The notes: a model not told the origin generated them from the letters alone. A DNA stretch of 64,000 nt from Rhyacichthys aspro (GCA_036850595.1 CM072158.1:20468044-20532043); one strand, 5' to 3'. Positions 13,601-24,964 are shown, numbered from the stretch's first letter. Program-made: numbers and translations.

Positions 13601-16600
13601 AAAAACCTGATGTATAGTTGACCAAATTTCTCTTTACTATTACATAAGTTAAACTGACTTTTGCATTCATCATCTGTCTCATTGTACTTGCTTCTTTCCT
13701 TTGAGTCATTTCACCAGGAAGAGGTCATGGCCCACTTTTTTCTGCTTCCTCTTTTAAGTTTGTCAGGAGACCTAGATTTTGTTAGGTGTGTCTTTTGTTG
13801 TTAATTTGATGTCATCACCACCAGTAAGTTCTTTGGAAATATCAGGCATGTTAGTTAAAGCAAACAGCTGGTCCCTGATGTCCACAGTGGGCCAAATTTG
13901 GATGTTATTTATTTTGAGCTTTGGTGTAAATTAAGCCATTAAGCAGCAGCCCAGCTTTATTTAAAAGACCAGTGTGTTGTTTTTAAAGGTGATGTAAAAT
14001 GATCCATAAAGCAGCAAAGACAATATTGCTCTAAAGAATAATTCAACCAAACATTTAAATATTAATGAGTAAATGTTCGAATAATATGACATTATTGTAG
14101 TTTACTAGGTTTTACTACGGTTGCCATACCAAGTATTTGTAGATATTCACTGACAAAATGAATATCTTCAACTATATGATTCGAATAAGTAGAAAGATGT
14201 CTGAGCTTTTGAGCATTTACGTTATATATAAAGGTTTATATTTCCAGTAGTCCATCCCAGGATCATTTACCACTCTATAGCTTCTGCTTCAATTTGAGAA
14301 ATGATTCTGCGTTCAAAGGAAATAGCTGGGATATTTTTGGTGCGGGGATGTGACAGAACTTGATGCATGGCCGCTGGCAGCAGCATCAGCAGTGTGTTCC
14401 TACGGGAATTGGACCGTCTCCGTCCCCCTGAGGTAACCCATAGGCCATGAATCTGGCTGCCTTGCTCCAGAGTCCTGTGGTCCTCAGGGTTGACAGTTTG
14501 ACCGCTCCTCGATGTGGGCTCTCATTCTCTATCACCACACTTTCCAACCACTTTACGGTCACATAAGGTCAAGAAAATAAAAGAGCAGAGATGAGAGAAA
14601 AAAAAATTTGCTGTTTCATATTGCGCTCTGTTTGCACAATATGGCTGTGTGTTGTTCTGTTTTCGTTGTGTGTTTTGGCAGAAGGAGCAGGTCTGGCAGT
14701 CTGCCGGTCTGCTCCTCTCCAGTTTCAGCGCCACTCTGATGGGTCATTGCTGTTAACCACCAACTTGGACTGAGTCATGATGCCTTGTCTTTGATTTAGC
14801 TCATTTAGTTTACACAGTGTAAAGACGGATACGCTCAAAGTACAACGCACAATAAGTATGACCTTTATTATAATCAATTAAAGAGTTAATGTTATACTGT
14901 GATATGCAATAAATTTGTGGAATACTGTGTTAATGATAAGACTTGTGATATCTTTGCCATGGTCAAACGTCTCTCTTCAGTCATGTCTCAGTCTTATTGT
15001 TTTCACACATAAAATGTCAAATGTCTATCATACATGCCATAATGTTATTGTGGTACAAGCAGTTCTTTGTGATATAGATGTTGCAGCTGTTGATATAGCT
15101 AGAGATAACAATAAATTTGAAATACGCTGTGGAATGTTCCAAAAAATAGTGTGACCTGGATTTTTTTTCAGTTTGTAATTTGAATTGAAAATATTTGTAA
15201 CCCTTTCAATAATGTTTTGGATCTACTCAGTATATTTTCTTCCTTGCTTATTCCTTGACTTGACTTTATGAATTCAAGGAGGAAAATACTAATACTACAA
15301 AATAATGACCACTGGCCTCCCTTCTCTGTTACAGCATAAAAGGATGGTCCATGTTGTTTAATACAACAATGATCCTGCTTCACAAATGCAACTCCACCAC
15401 CTTGCCCAGATTCTCCAAACTTCCACTTCACATATGATTTGTTTGGTACACACCACATTTGAAAACACAAGCCTCTGCAGAGGTTACATAAACCAAACTG
15501 CTGCACTAACATGACCCACTCTGGACCACTCAGTGTAGACAAGGCTTCAATGGAAGGAGCTGCAAAAGAGTTGATTCTAGGAGAGTAAGTAGCGCTTGAC
15601 AATAAATTAATTTAATTCAGATAATTAGACTTTTTTGCGTGAATCATGTCAAAATGAGTTATCGTGAGTTAAGTTTTCTACAGAAAGTTTTCTGTAACCG
15701 CTGTGCTGTTCTTTATCACTATCAATATCATGCTAATTTATATAATATCACAACAAAAATTCCCTCAAATTACCTTACAGACTGTACAAGACAGCTGCTC
15801 TACCACACGACGCATATAACAAAGAAAACAGGCCAATACACTGGACCTTAGCAGAGTCGTATTTGTACAAAATGTACTAAAATGACCCTACCACTTCAGC
15901 AGACATGTTATTTCTTCCAAACTTGCTGTCTTAAATGTCTCTACTGGTAAACAAAAATGATGGCCTCTACATCCCTGGGTTGCACAGAGAGGGATCTGCG
16001 CCCTCTGCTTACACAGGGTTGCTCAAATATGTCATGTATGCTCATGTTATCTAGACCTGTTTTATAGAGTCAGAGAAGGCTAAACTAAAAGGCATCAAAC
16101 CCAAAGTCTTTTGTTTTCACTTAGAGTGTGACGCACATTGCCTCCTGTTGCTTTGCTGATATTGTTTTGTGAGCACATCAAGCGTAATATTAAAGGAAGT
16201 AAAAATACACAGTAATTGTCTTCTTTAGATGAGGTAGCAGGAATCATCAAGATTTTTTTTTTTTTCAGCCATAGCAATATTCACAAGTTAGATAACTGTT
16301 GATAATGACCTGCAAAAAAGTCCTGATCTCCACAAGTGTGGGACCCCTGTTAGCTGAATATATGGAGAAATTATTGTTGCTGCTTTATTAAAAGCCATTA
16401 AAAGCTTTCGTAAAGTCATAGTGTACAACAGTGCACAGCAGTGAGTGGAGTGCAGCTTTGTAAAAGTGATAAATGGACAGTTCATTCGGTGCAAGAGCAG
16501 TCGTCCGTCAAGTGTTTTTACCAGTGCCCCGGGCCACTCTCCAGCTGAGTTAAACACACCCTGACGTCTGTGTGAGTGAGACAGACATGGCGTGCCTGAT

Positions 16601-18036
16601 CCGGTGATGTAGTCACTTCCTCCCGTGGACTGGACTAAGCCACTGTTGTCAGCACTGACCCTGGGCCAGTTAACCTCTGTACTCCCCTTGCACTGCAGCT
16701 CTGGGAGTGACCACAACAGACTGATGTGTGTGTGTTAGAAGAGTGCAGGTGTTGGGGTGTTAAGGGTCTGTGGAGAAGCTGAAAGGAGGAGGAGAGGTTG
16801 CCGGGGGTTACCATCACACAGCCTTGGGGCTGCCTGAGGACGGGGCAGGAGCTGGAGCAGGTGCCTGTGTTGACAGAAACCCTTCAGACTTAAACTCGCA
16901 CAAAACACTGGAGGATAATTGTAGCCTGATTGGACGACGCGTTTGGGAAATCCCCTTTTTACACACACAGCAGTGGATCACTTTGCCCCAGGTCAAAGGT
17001 CAGAGCTCACAGCACACAACATTTCCTGCTGTCTGTGCACATGATGAGCTGTGTCCACATGTGTCTGCCATGTGTATGCGCAAGAACACTTGAACACAGC
17101 ACAATGTCTGTATGTATTCATCCCCTGTCCTTAGACCCTCCATCAGGGTAACAAAAACTCAAAAAAGCTAGCCAGGGAAAAAGAGAAACCACTTTCAGGA
17201 CTGACAGGCTGTGCAATAGATGTGTCCAGGACAATCATTGACAAATAGTCCATCATATGTACAGTGAATGAAAATTAATATAAATATAGTCCATGATTAA
17301 ATCAGCTGGAATCGTTCGGTCCGTGGCGTTTGGACAGAATAACAGATGGGGCACAACTACGGTCAACTTGTGAAAAGAAATGAACTAAGCAGAAATGTAG
17401 ACTATATTGTAATCATGGGATATAAGCTAAAGGCTCATTTTTATTGGGGTGAGATTAGTCCTTCGTTACAACAACAGCAGTAAATGTGCCATGTACCCAG
17501 CTACGGTAGCCGTGCAGGGGAGAGCTTTTTTCTATAAACAAACTTCTTTAGGTAATCGAAGAGCACAGGGACAGGAAGTAATATAACTTTTATAGTTTAG
17601 AGGGAGAGATTCCAGTTCACATTTCAACATTTTACACATAAACCTTTAATACAAAAGATTATGTTTTGGGAAGTTGACCAAAGGCCCATTAGGGATTTTA
17701 TGAACTCTGAATCTAAGTTTGAAGTACAGACATTAGTGAGTGTACTATTGTAGGAGAAGGCATATCAGACATTGTCTTGTGTGATCTTCCATAATGTCCC
17801 TAAAGGTCTGCAGCCTGTAGCCCACCAAAACCCTGCACAAGAAGTCTTAAGTGCGTGTGTCTGTAAATGAGATCCGTCAGCCTGATGTTAGTTCGTCAGG
17901 TGCACCAGTTCTGTCTGGCAATGATTACTGTGGCTGAAGGAGGGGATGGTGGGTCACAGCAGGAGGTTGGGGTAAACTGGAGCAGCTGTTGATTAACATG
18001 AGTGCTCTCTGCCTCTCTGTTGTTTCTCTGTTGCAG

Positions 18037-18135
18037 TGGAAGAGGAAGACGAGGATGAGGAGATGATGGAGGTGAAGCCAGGCCTCGAGTCTGAGCAACA
18101 GGACGACGACGACAACAACAAGGAAACCAAAGACG
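18037..18135 (+). CDS. dync1i1: dynein intermediate chain exon A: acidic linker
   Basis: This exon encodes the glutamate/aspartate-rich linker between the LC8-binding region and the roadblock-binding segment. The frame opens with two bases of a split codon and reads EEEDEDEEMMEVKPG, then a Gln/Asp/Asn-rich stretch ending NNKETKD. The acceptor follows a long pyrimidine tract (18004-18034, ending ttgcag) and the donor is gtacat at 18136. It ends one base into a codon, completed as Gly by the exon at 21791. Mammalian chains have an acidic block of similar length here with different residues. The four Asp codons plus two Asn codons in a row look like a small repeat expansion in a disordered segment. 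No partner that fits the upstream KETQTP exon was found before 18037, so that exon is outside the window or too diverged to see. Confidence 0.9.
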
Positions 18136-21100
18136 GTACATCACATACACTGAATATGAAGTGATCGGTTATATTCCCCATCAGCAGCAGCCTAGTTTTG
18201 GCTTGTTGCTGACAAACAAAATGCTCCACAGTGTTAAAATAGTAAAAAAAAACAAACATTTATACTCCTCTGAATGGGGCAACTTCTTCGGCCCTTTAAT
18301 AATTTCTAAATCTCATGAGCTTCCTGTAATTGAGCATCAGCCGTAAAGCGGACCACAGTAGAGGTTCAGTGTATGAGAAGGTATATGTCAGAGAACAACA
18401 GGACATTGTGAAACATCAGTGACTTATAGGTGTGTTGTTACTAAGTGTGTAAAAGAGGGCCAAAAGTCAGTGCCTAATGAGAGCGGTGCTAGTAGACTAC
18501 ACTGGAGTCCTGGGTCCTCAAGACAGTTTCAGTTAATAACTAAAAAGTCACAGGTCACATATTCAATGTCATGTCAAGAGTGTTCCTCTATTCTGCATTT
18601 AAAAGGCTGAAAAGGTTGAGTAAACTAATATATCATAAAGTAACTTGAATAAAAGATTAATTTAGGCTGCTGACATATGGTAGCTTTTTCATATAAAATA
18701 CACATGTTATGTTGTAACATGTGACAAAGCATCTCTAGAGCTGTAGCTCTATAGCTGCAGCATGTACAGCATTGCTCCAAAGCAGTCCCTGTGTCAGAAG
18801 AGCTTATAGTGGAATATGTATTTATATCAAACCTTCATCAATCACAACTACACATCCAGTCTCCCCTAAATTTATCAAAATATCAATATTTTCAGTTACT
18901 TAAATGTAAAAGACCCCTTATTTTACCCCTTATTAAATTAACTCATCATTTGCCAATATTTTGCATGACCCTACAGTATTGAGGACAATATTACACAAAA
19001 AGAACTAAACTAAAAGCAATAAAACACGTACAAAGTCACACCCTTGAACTGATGTTCCTGGTCAGACCCATCCTGTACAACTGACTCGTCTGTGGTATCA
19101 GATGGAAGGTTCACAAGAGGTTAGGATGTGGATAGCTCCATGGCATGTGCGGGTCAGCACTGATTAAAACCTGTCATGTAAATCCACTCTATTTCAGACT
19201 TCAAAGTGGGCTGATCGAGAGCCTTGTGTGTTTATGAAATTGGTTGGATATATTTATACACAGGTACATCTTTCATTTCTTTTCAGTTGTGGGGCAGTTT
19301 TAAATTATGCAGTTTGATCATTTTTGTGTTAGATAAATCTTGGCCTATTTTGCCAAAAGAAACCATGTATTAATTAATGTTAGTGCAGGGGTATGCCACT
19401 ATTTTCCTCAATTCACAAAATGAATTTGAAAATGCTTACATTTTAAATGCTTTTTAATAGGTTTTAGTTTTCAGAAGTGTGCACTGAAATAATACAAAGG
19501 TAAAAAAAAAAAACTCGCCACATAGTGCACACGTTGAATTCATATTCAAGCATGTACACACAATGAAGCCATAGACAGATGCCACTCATAAACAGTCATC
19601 TGTGGGCCCTTCAGTCGGCCTATTAGAACGTCTGGCCTTTGATCTTTGCCACTCCATTGGCTGGCTTTTTTCTGACAACTCATAAGAAATACAAAGGGAT
19701 GAGGGATCAAAGTCAAGCGCAGGGCTAAAGGTCGATGTGTGTGTGTGCTGGGTGACAGTGACTTCAAACCCGGGCGGCGTGCTGAGCGACCGTTACATTC
19801 AAAGGGAGGCGTGTCACTGCTCTGCTTTGTTTTTCTGTTGTTTATTGAGTTTTTACTGCAGGCTTTTATTAGAAAAAGAGGCATCAGGAACCTTTTGGAC
19901 CTTATTAAGTCTTGGCTTTTACAGAGACAAACATGAATGTGTGTCTGATATTTCATCCACATTATGCTCCTTTCCAGATTCAGTAGTTCAGTGTAAGCTA
20001 ATATATAATACATTATTTTTGTTGCATGTCAGACTGTGGACTATGGTGTATTAAATAAACATTATATTCAAGACCTGTTTGATAAGTAGCTTGATGCTAT
20101 GGAGCTATTTTGAAGTACTTAAAACTGAGGGTTTTGATGAGCCTTATTTACAGTTACATACATATAATATTACCTTTGGTTGATACAGATACAGTACTCA
20201 TAGAATAAGAATAAATGTTTTTTCACAACCTTTTTTCAATATGAACTTGCGTCACAGCCACATCAAAAATGCTTTGGTTTGCAATTTCAAAGCTCTTGGA
20301 CAAAAAACACAACATTTGTGACGTTACTGTTGCATTTGCAATAATTTATTTGTAGAGAAAGACAAATTAAGAAAAAAATGCTACTTTGGGATCAAGTCTG
20401 AAAAACGACAAACACAAAAACTCCCCTAAAATGGCCAAAAAATTCAGGTCCAGCAAAAGTTTACTTTACATAACAGTTGCAAAAACCATTATAAAATGGC
20501 TCAATTGTGACTCCTGGCAAATCAAAATAATGGCATGAGCAAAAAGGTATATGGAGACCATACCCTATCTCCAACAGCTCAAAAAAAAAAAAAAAAATCC
20601 CTTCTCAACTTACCACTGTGAAAATTTGGGAGGCTCACACTTTCAAACCAAAATGGCTGCCTTCATTTTGGTTTGAAAATGTGAGCCTCCCAAATTTTGC
20701 TCTTGTATTTTAATGAACTTGCCCTAGGGGTTTCATCCAGCAGGCTCCAAACTCAGCCCACATCATCCAGTCACGTGTAAGTAAAAGTTACAAAAAAAGG
20801 TTTTAGGGTGTGGCCACAGCTGCACTACTGAGGAGCATAAAAACTCCTGAAACTTTCAGAAATATTGTTGGATTTGGTTTGGAGTCATTACAGTTTTTGT
20901 TTTTCAGTTTTTCAGTTCTACGGACTGTTGTTTATAATTGTTATTATTGGCCCAAAAAATATACATTCGATAGAGTCCAAACTTGGTCGACATCATGTAG
21001 ATATTTCTGCCATCAACAGTTATTTAACATTATGTTATTTATTTTTGCATGTGGCCATGGCAAGCATGTAAAGAGGTGGCCAGTATCCTCTTACCTACAT

Positions 21101-21790
21101 TCTGGTTGAGATTATGAGCAATAAAGTCCTGGGATCACACCCTGTCACCAGGTGGGCGGCCATTTTGAATCAAAGAGTTTGCAGATATACCTTTTTCCAG
21201 TTGGTTACATATATTTCTTAGACCATCCTACAAAAGTGGGTACTCTGTGCTCTTGTTCTATGGTGCACAGGTATTCACTAATGTTTGTCCTCGTGCCAAC
21301 CCCAGTCCAGACTTTAGCTTAAAAAAAGAAATTCAAAGGAGGTGGGTCACGTCCATGTAAGGCTTTATATGTAAAAACACGCATATTCAGAATTAACTGA
21401 ATTATCAAAATTCATTAAAGGATATTTATTAAGACATTACATTACAGTGGTAAGATGAGAAGGGATTTTATTTAAAACTTTTATGCCTTTTAAAAAAAGG
21501 GGGAAGGGGGGTTATATAGGTCCAAAAATAATGACTCTCTTGGCATTAAATGTTGACTTTGATGTTGACATTAGTGCAGTGACACCATTACACAAGGAGA
21601 AACAAAAAAAGCTGTTTGCCACTGACATCAAATTGGTATTTTTTAGTTTAGGTTTAGTTTAGCTTGGTTCCTGGAAAAAAGCTTTGGGATCAATTTATAA
21701 TTGTTTTACACTTTCCAACACTGCAACAAAAGTGTTCTAACCTAACTAGCATTAGTCTTTTAAAACAGTAAGATTATTCCTCTTGATCAG
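18136..21790 (+). other. dync1i1 intron between exons A and B (3.7 kb)
   Basis: GT-AG intron (gtacat to gatcag). It contains a poly-A run at 20581-20597 and the strong hairpin at 20621-20698. The stretch 20400-21200 has several phrases of the type aaaatggc / ggccattttg and may be one old non-autonomous repeat. No exon was recognised. Confidence 0.85.
20621..20698. repeat. near-perfect inverted repeat: 35-bp arms, 8-nt loop
   Basis: The left arm at 20621-20655 (begins aaaatttgggaggctcacac) and right arm at 20664-20698 are reverse complements except for one position (C versus T at arm position 20, a G-U-type mismatch in RNA). The loop is gctgcctt. Transcribed on the plus strand with the gene, it would fold into a long pre-miRNA-like stem. 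It could equally be the compact end of a small inverted-repeat transposon. No known microRNA is recognised in the arms. Confidence 0.9.
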
Positions 21791-21962
21791 GCTCGTTTCC
21801 ACTGCTGCGGGAGCTGACCGAAGAGGAGCGGCAGCAGATCCTGCACTCCTCTGAGTTCCAGAGCTTCTTTGACTGCAGTATCAGAGTGATGGAGAGAGCA
21901 CTGGCCGAGGACAGCAACATCTTTTTTGACTACAGTGGCCGAGACTTGGATGACAAGGAGGG
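21791..21962 (+). CDS. dync1i1: dynein intermediate chain exon B: roadblock (LC7) binding helix
   Basis: The 172-nt exon completes a split Gly codon, then reads SFPLLRELTEEERQQILHS, continues through the helix around FFDCSIRVMERALAED, and closes with NIFFDYSGRDLDDKEG. In the family this amphipathic segment binds the roadblock/LC7 light-chain dimer, and the FFDYSGR block leads into the WD40 domain. The acceptor is ttgatcag and the donor gtgagt at 21963. RALAED rather than RALSEQ points to intermediate chain 1; the DLDDKEG end looks more like chain 2 (DLEDKEG), so the exon carries mixed signals. The Cys in FFDCS replaces Arg (IC1) or His (IC2) of mammals as recalled. Confidence 0.95.
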
Positions 21963-23100
21963 GTGAGTATGGAGGAGGCCGGAATCAAACAGGAAGAAGA
22001 CGTGCTGTGTAAAGCACATGGGATTGTTTACTTGCGTGTCTTCGAGCCTGACTCATAGCCTCTGTCACTCCTGAGGCATCTTTGTTCTTCTCACTACATG
22101 TCTTTGCACTGATGTCACACTCTCAGGGGTTAGAGTCCTCTGATCTAGCTGCCATTGCATCTTAAATTGCATGAAGGTTATCAAAGTGATGGCTGAAGAT
22201 GGAGGAATGATAAATGCAAAGCTGTTCTGGTAAACCACTGGGTGCAAAATGACTCGTTCTTATTGCAACCACATAGGGACATGAGAAGTTAATTTAATCC
22301 GTCTGACTGATATTTTCCTCCTGAATTTGACCTTAATCCTCTTCAGAACTTACATTTCAATGTCTTTTTTCATTATGTGCTAAGCTTTACTGTGTTTACA
22401 CCTGTTTTTTTGTGTTCTCCTGAGTGTTGATCAGTACTGATCTCCCGCTTCATATGCAAAACTACACCTGTTTTTAACTCAATCCAGCAGAGCTTTTCCA
22501 ACCACATATTCATAGAATGACTTAATATTGTGCCTAAGCCACAGGAGATATTAACATGTGGAGTGTGCTTTTTTTCTCCTGATGTTTTATTTTTCAAATT
22601 AGATTTCTCATTACAAACTATAATGTAATTAGATATTTCAATATTAGTAGAGTCTCCATTCTATTAGCACTACTTTTGGTTAAAAATCACAATGACCCTA
22701 ACCCTTACTGTCCAGGTCTGCTTCTAAAGTTTCCTAAGATCTTTGAACTCTGAAGACTTATTCCATAACTCAATGCCATAAGCACAATGACCCCTGTCAT
22801 TGAGACTGGGCTTTTGAGGTGCATCTCTTAAGCTTTTTTTAAAAAATAAATATCTCTAAGGATGTGAGGATGATTTTGCTGAGGTGAGGGGAGTGGGCAG
22901 AGCGTAGGCTCAGGTTACAGCACAAAGGGCCTACTTTAAAAAAAATACAAAATAAATAAATCACCAACACACGTTAATAACATGTCCACTTTGAGAGTCT
23001 GAAGGGTTATCCATGGAAGGGGCTTGGGTCTACACTGTAGTGTGTATGAGTAAGTATGAGTTCTCACCAGTGCCTGTAGTACTTATATTTCTTGTTGCAG
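21963..23100 (+). other. dync1i1 intron between exons B and C (1.1 kb)
   Basis: GT-AG intron (gtgagt to ttgcag). AT-rich, with no repeat or gene recognised. Confidence 0.9.
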
Positions 23101-23200
23101 AGATCTGGCAGGTGGCTCCAGTCTGTCCTTCAGCAGAGTCTTCTACGATGAGCACTGGTCCAAACATCGCGTTATCACCTGCCTCGACTGGTCTCCACAG
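23101..23200 (+). CDS. dync1i1: dynein intermediate chain exon C: entry to the WD40 domain
   Basis: The exon supplies one base to finish the split Gly codon and then encodes DLAGGSSLSFSRVFYDEHWS followed by KHRVITCLDWSPQ. FYDEHWSKHRV and the CLDWS motif are invariant landmarks of dynein intermediate chains and form the first strand of the propeller. The acceptor is cttgttgcag and the donor gtcagt at 23201, which leaves phase 0. YDEHW is the chain 1 form as recalled (FDERW in chain 2). The 5' half (LAGGSSLSFSR) is less conserved than the rest and differs from the recalled mammalian VQAGANLSFNR. Confidence 0.95.
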
Positions 23201-24007
23201 GTCAGTTCTAGCCCTGCTATAATCTGTCAGTAAAACCTGAAATTTCAATTAATTTTTTTTCCAACCCTTTCAATTTAAATAAAAATCAGCAGCAACAGTG
23301 ATGTTGATGTGGTAAAGATGAATTTACATATTGAGGATATTGAAGAGTATTAGATATAATTTACAGTGCATGGCTAGGGAGGGGTAACACGCAGTGGCTC
23401 GCGATCTATTGACTTTGAAAAAAATTGGCCCGCAGCCAGTCAAAGTTGCTGACCACTGATATACCCACTATTAAATTACAGGAATCCTGTGTTTTTTCGA
23501 TTCACTGTGTACAACTGCCCAAGCTAGCAGCATCGTAATTACATTGAGTAATGTAATGTTAAAAATCACCAGCGTCTTACAAATAACAGGCATATTCTAC
23601 AAAAACACTGTTTTATGTATAAATATTCTCGTAATATCTGTTTTAGATTATGACAGGCATTAGAATTGTTTCCTCTTACATCTGGTTCAAATTATTTAAT
23701 CTCCAACCAGTTTTGTAAATGTTGTCTGGACTATCCCTGTTTTTGAAAGAGAGAATTATTTAATTCTATGTTAGGAAGAACATTTGGTGACCATATTTAT
23801 TATTTAGTTTTCCCTCCTCATTGTATATGATTTGTTTTTAAGTTATTTAACAATTTTAACAACTCATGTGAACTCATGTGAAACCACTTGTTTGTTGCTA
23901 ATAAAGCATTAGATATTGATAATGATATTAATAAAATCTATTCAGTTCCCATCTTTATTCTTGTATTAATCCTAACTTCTCTCCTCACTTCTTCCTATCT
24001 GTCTTAG
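23201..24007 (+). other. dync1i1 intron between exons C and D (0.8 kb)
   Basis: GT-AG intron (gtcagt to tcttag). The only item seen is the tiny hAT-like relic at 23392-23458. Confidence 0.9.
23392..23458. mobile_element. very short hAT-like inverted-repeat relic (67 bp)
   Basis: The segment starts cagtggctcgcgatct and ends gttgctgaccactg, giving CAGTGG/CCACTG ends and the wording of the hAT-type fish repeats that contain ggcccgc. The flanking 8-mers (gtaacacg, atataccc) do not match, so it is a deleted relic or a chance likeness. Confidence 0.45.
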
Positions 24008-24133
24008 TATCCTGAGTTGCTGGTTGCCTCCTACAACAACAATGAAGATGCTCCACATGAACCAGACGGTGTGGCCTTAGTGTGGAACATCAAGTTCAAG
24101 AAGTCCACCCCAGAGTACATCTTTCACTGTCAG
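24008..24133 (+). CDS. dync1i1: dynein intermediate chain exon D: first WD40 blade
   Basis: Forty-two codons in phase 0, beginning YPELLVASYNNNEDAPHEPD and continuing GVALVWNIKFKKSTPEYIFHCQ. ASYNNNEDAPHEPDG is one of the most conserved blocks of the family, and LVWNIKF is the W-containing end strand of a WD repeat. The acceptor is tctgtcttag and the donor gtacca at 24134. The next coding exon is 24.9 kb downstream at 49057; the protein is contiguous across that gap, so no conserved exon is missing. Confidence 0.97.
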
Positions 24134-24447
24134 GTACCACTCATCACAATGCATTTCTGTTGCCCATTACTTTATTCGTGGAATGATTTGATTAAGCTCA
24201 CTGGTATAAAATTATTAACAAAGCTCAGGCAATAGCTACACACTCTATGCGAGGGTGTGTATCTTACACTAAATATCTGCTAGACATTGTGTAGTGGTAT
24301 CATAATGATGTCAAATACAGTGTTTTAGTCATGGGTGCAGAGAGAATCAGAGAATCATATCAAGGATGAGTAGCATTCAACCAGGTTCAACCAATTGTGA
24401 GATCTCAGGGACAGAGAAAAATCTGACATATAGTGAATCTCAGACCA

Positions 24448-24456
24448 AGAATAGAG
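24448..24456 (+). repeat. 9-bp target-site duplication, left (copy 1)
   Basis: agaatagag directly abuts the left TIR and is repeated exactly at 24956-24964 next to the right TIR. Confidence 0.85.
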
Positions 24457-24955
24457 TAGCCTGGCTAGCCAGACAGCTTTCTCTTTGTATTACATACAGA
24501 GAAAGTTAGTCTGGGATCGCCCAATCTGCCCCCGATTTCTGCTCCGGCACTTTCTTTCCGACCAATCGTAGCGAGGGAGGCGGGATTTTGTTTCCCGTCA
24601 TATTGAGCGCGAGAAAACAGTAGCAGGTTTCGGTAGCTTACAACGATCGAAATAAGCACTAAACTCGATATTACACCCTGTGTCCTCAGATTTTTCTGAC
24701 AAAAACAACAGAAGTCATTCAACGTCTCCGAAACATCTTCTTTCTCGAGCCACGCTGGTGTACGCTGTGGTTTGTTGACAACTAGAATAAGTTTCGCTTT
24801 CCTTACGTCATATCCGTGGTTTTTCTGATTGGTTCACTCAGCGAGCGTTAGTTCTTCCCATGGTCCTGCCTTGAAATCCTGTTTAAATCGATCGATCCCA
24901 GACTAACTTTCTCTGTATGTAATACAAAGAGAAAGCTGGCTGGCTGGCCAGGCTA
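24457..24955. mobile_element. 499-bp inverted-repeat DNA transposon, copy 1 (Mutator-like by TSD length)
   Basis: The element has 63-bp terminal inverted repeats (24457-24519 and 24893-24955) that differ at only two positions, and starts TAGCCTGG / ends CCAGGCTA. It is flanked by a perfect 9-bp direct repeat, agaatagag, at 24448-24456 and 24956-24964 (10 bp if the ambiguous A is counted). Long TIRs with 9-bp duplications are the pattern of Mutator-like elements; hAT gives 8 bp, PIF/Harbinger 3 bp and Tc1 TA. The near identity of the TIRs implies recent movement. A second copy in the opposite orientation is at 59731-60199. The interior carries a short minus-strand ORF, annotated separately. 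The superfamily call is inference from the TSD alone. Confidence 0.85.
24465..24722 (-). CDS. possible first-exon remnant inside DNA transposon copy 1
   Basis: The minus-strand frame begins MNDFCCFCQKNLRTQGVISS and shows a C-x2-C pair (FCCFC) as in a zinc-binding motif. The same frame and nearly the same residues (NDFCHFCQKNLRTQGVISS) recur in the second copy at 59731-60199. In both copies a consensus-like splice donor, gtaagc, follows shortly after ISIV (minus strand 24641-24636 here), after which the frames diverge. This suggests that the element retains a first coding exon and donor of a larger parent element. The matching domain family is not recognised. The part from the donor onward is probably not coding. 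Confidence 0.4.
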   Translation of the reverse strand: MNDFCCFCQKNLRTQGVISSLVLISIVVSYRNLLLFSRAQYDGKQNPASLATIGRKESAGAEIGGRLGDPRLTFSVCNTKRKLSG

Positions 24956-24964
24956 AGAATAGAG
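24956..24964 (+). repeat. 9-bp target-site duplication, right (copy 1)
   Basis: Exact second copy of agaatagag beside the right TIR. Confidence 0.85.

Larger units (their letters stand above)
1..18036 (+). other. presumed dync1i1 upstream intron, no exon recognised
   Basis: Since the exon at 18037 begins mid-codon, the DNA before it is most simply an intron of the same gene. I looked for the next upstream exon (conserved VTQVDF and KETQTP blocks) and did not find it. Longer open frames here, such as those at 15168-15602 and 16288-16716 on the minus strand, show no domain and no splice context. Contents seen are a CA microsatellite, poly-A runs, a short 10-bp tandem repeat and decayed copies of a common fish interspersed repeat; the rest is unremarkable AT-rich sequence. 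GC-richer islands at about 11340-11700, 12690-12900, 14340-14530 and 16600-17100 could be regulatory, but that cannot be judged from one genome. Confidence 0.6.

Noticed and set aside
14345..14440. Possible exon before a gtaacc string (frame ending RLRPPE)
   Set aside because: Weak acceptor, no match to the dynein chain and no continuation to the next exon.
15168..15602. 144-codon open frame on the minus strand, the longest in the window
   Set aside because: No domain, signal or splice context. With stops at roughly 6% of codons in this AT-rich DNA, about one frame of this length is expected by chance across six frames of 64 kb.
16288..16716. 142-codon open frame on the minus strand
   Set aside because: Overlaps other open frames on both strands in a GC-richer patch, with no recognisable motif. 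Consistent with chance.
20810..21109. 99-codon plus-strand frame just upstream of exon B
   Set aside because: Hydrophobic, Phe/Tyr-rich reading of AT-rich repeat-like DNA with no motif or splice logic.
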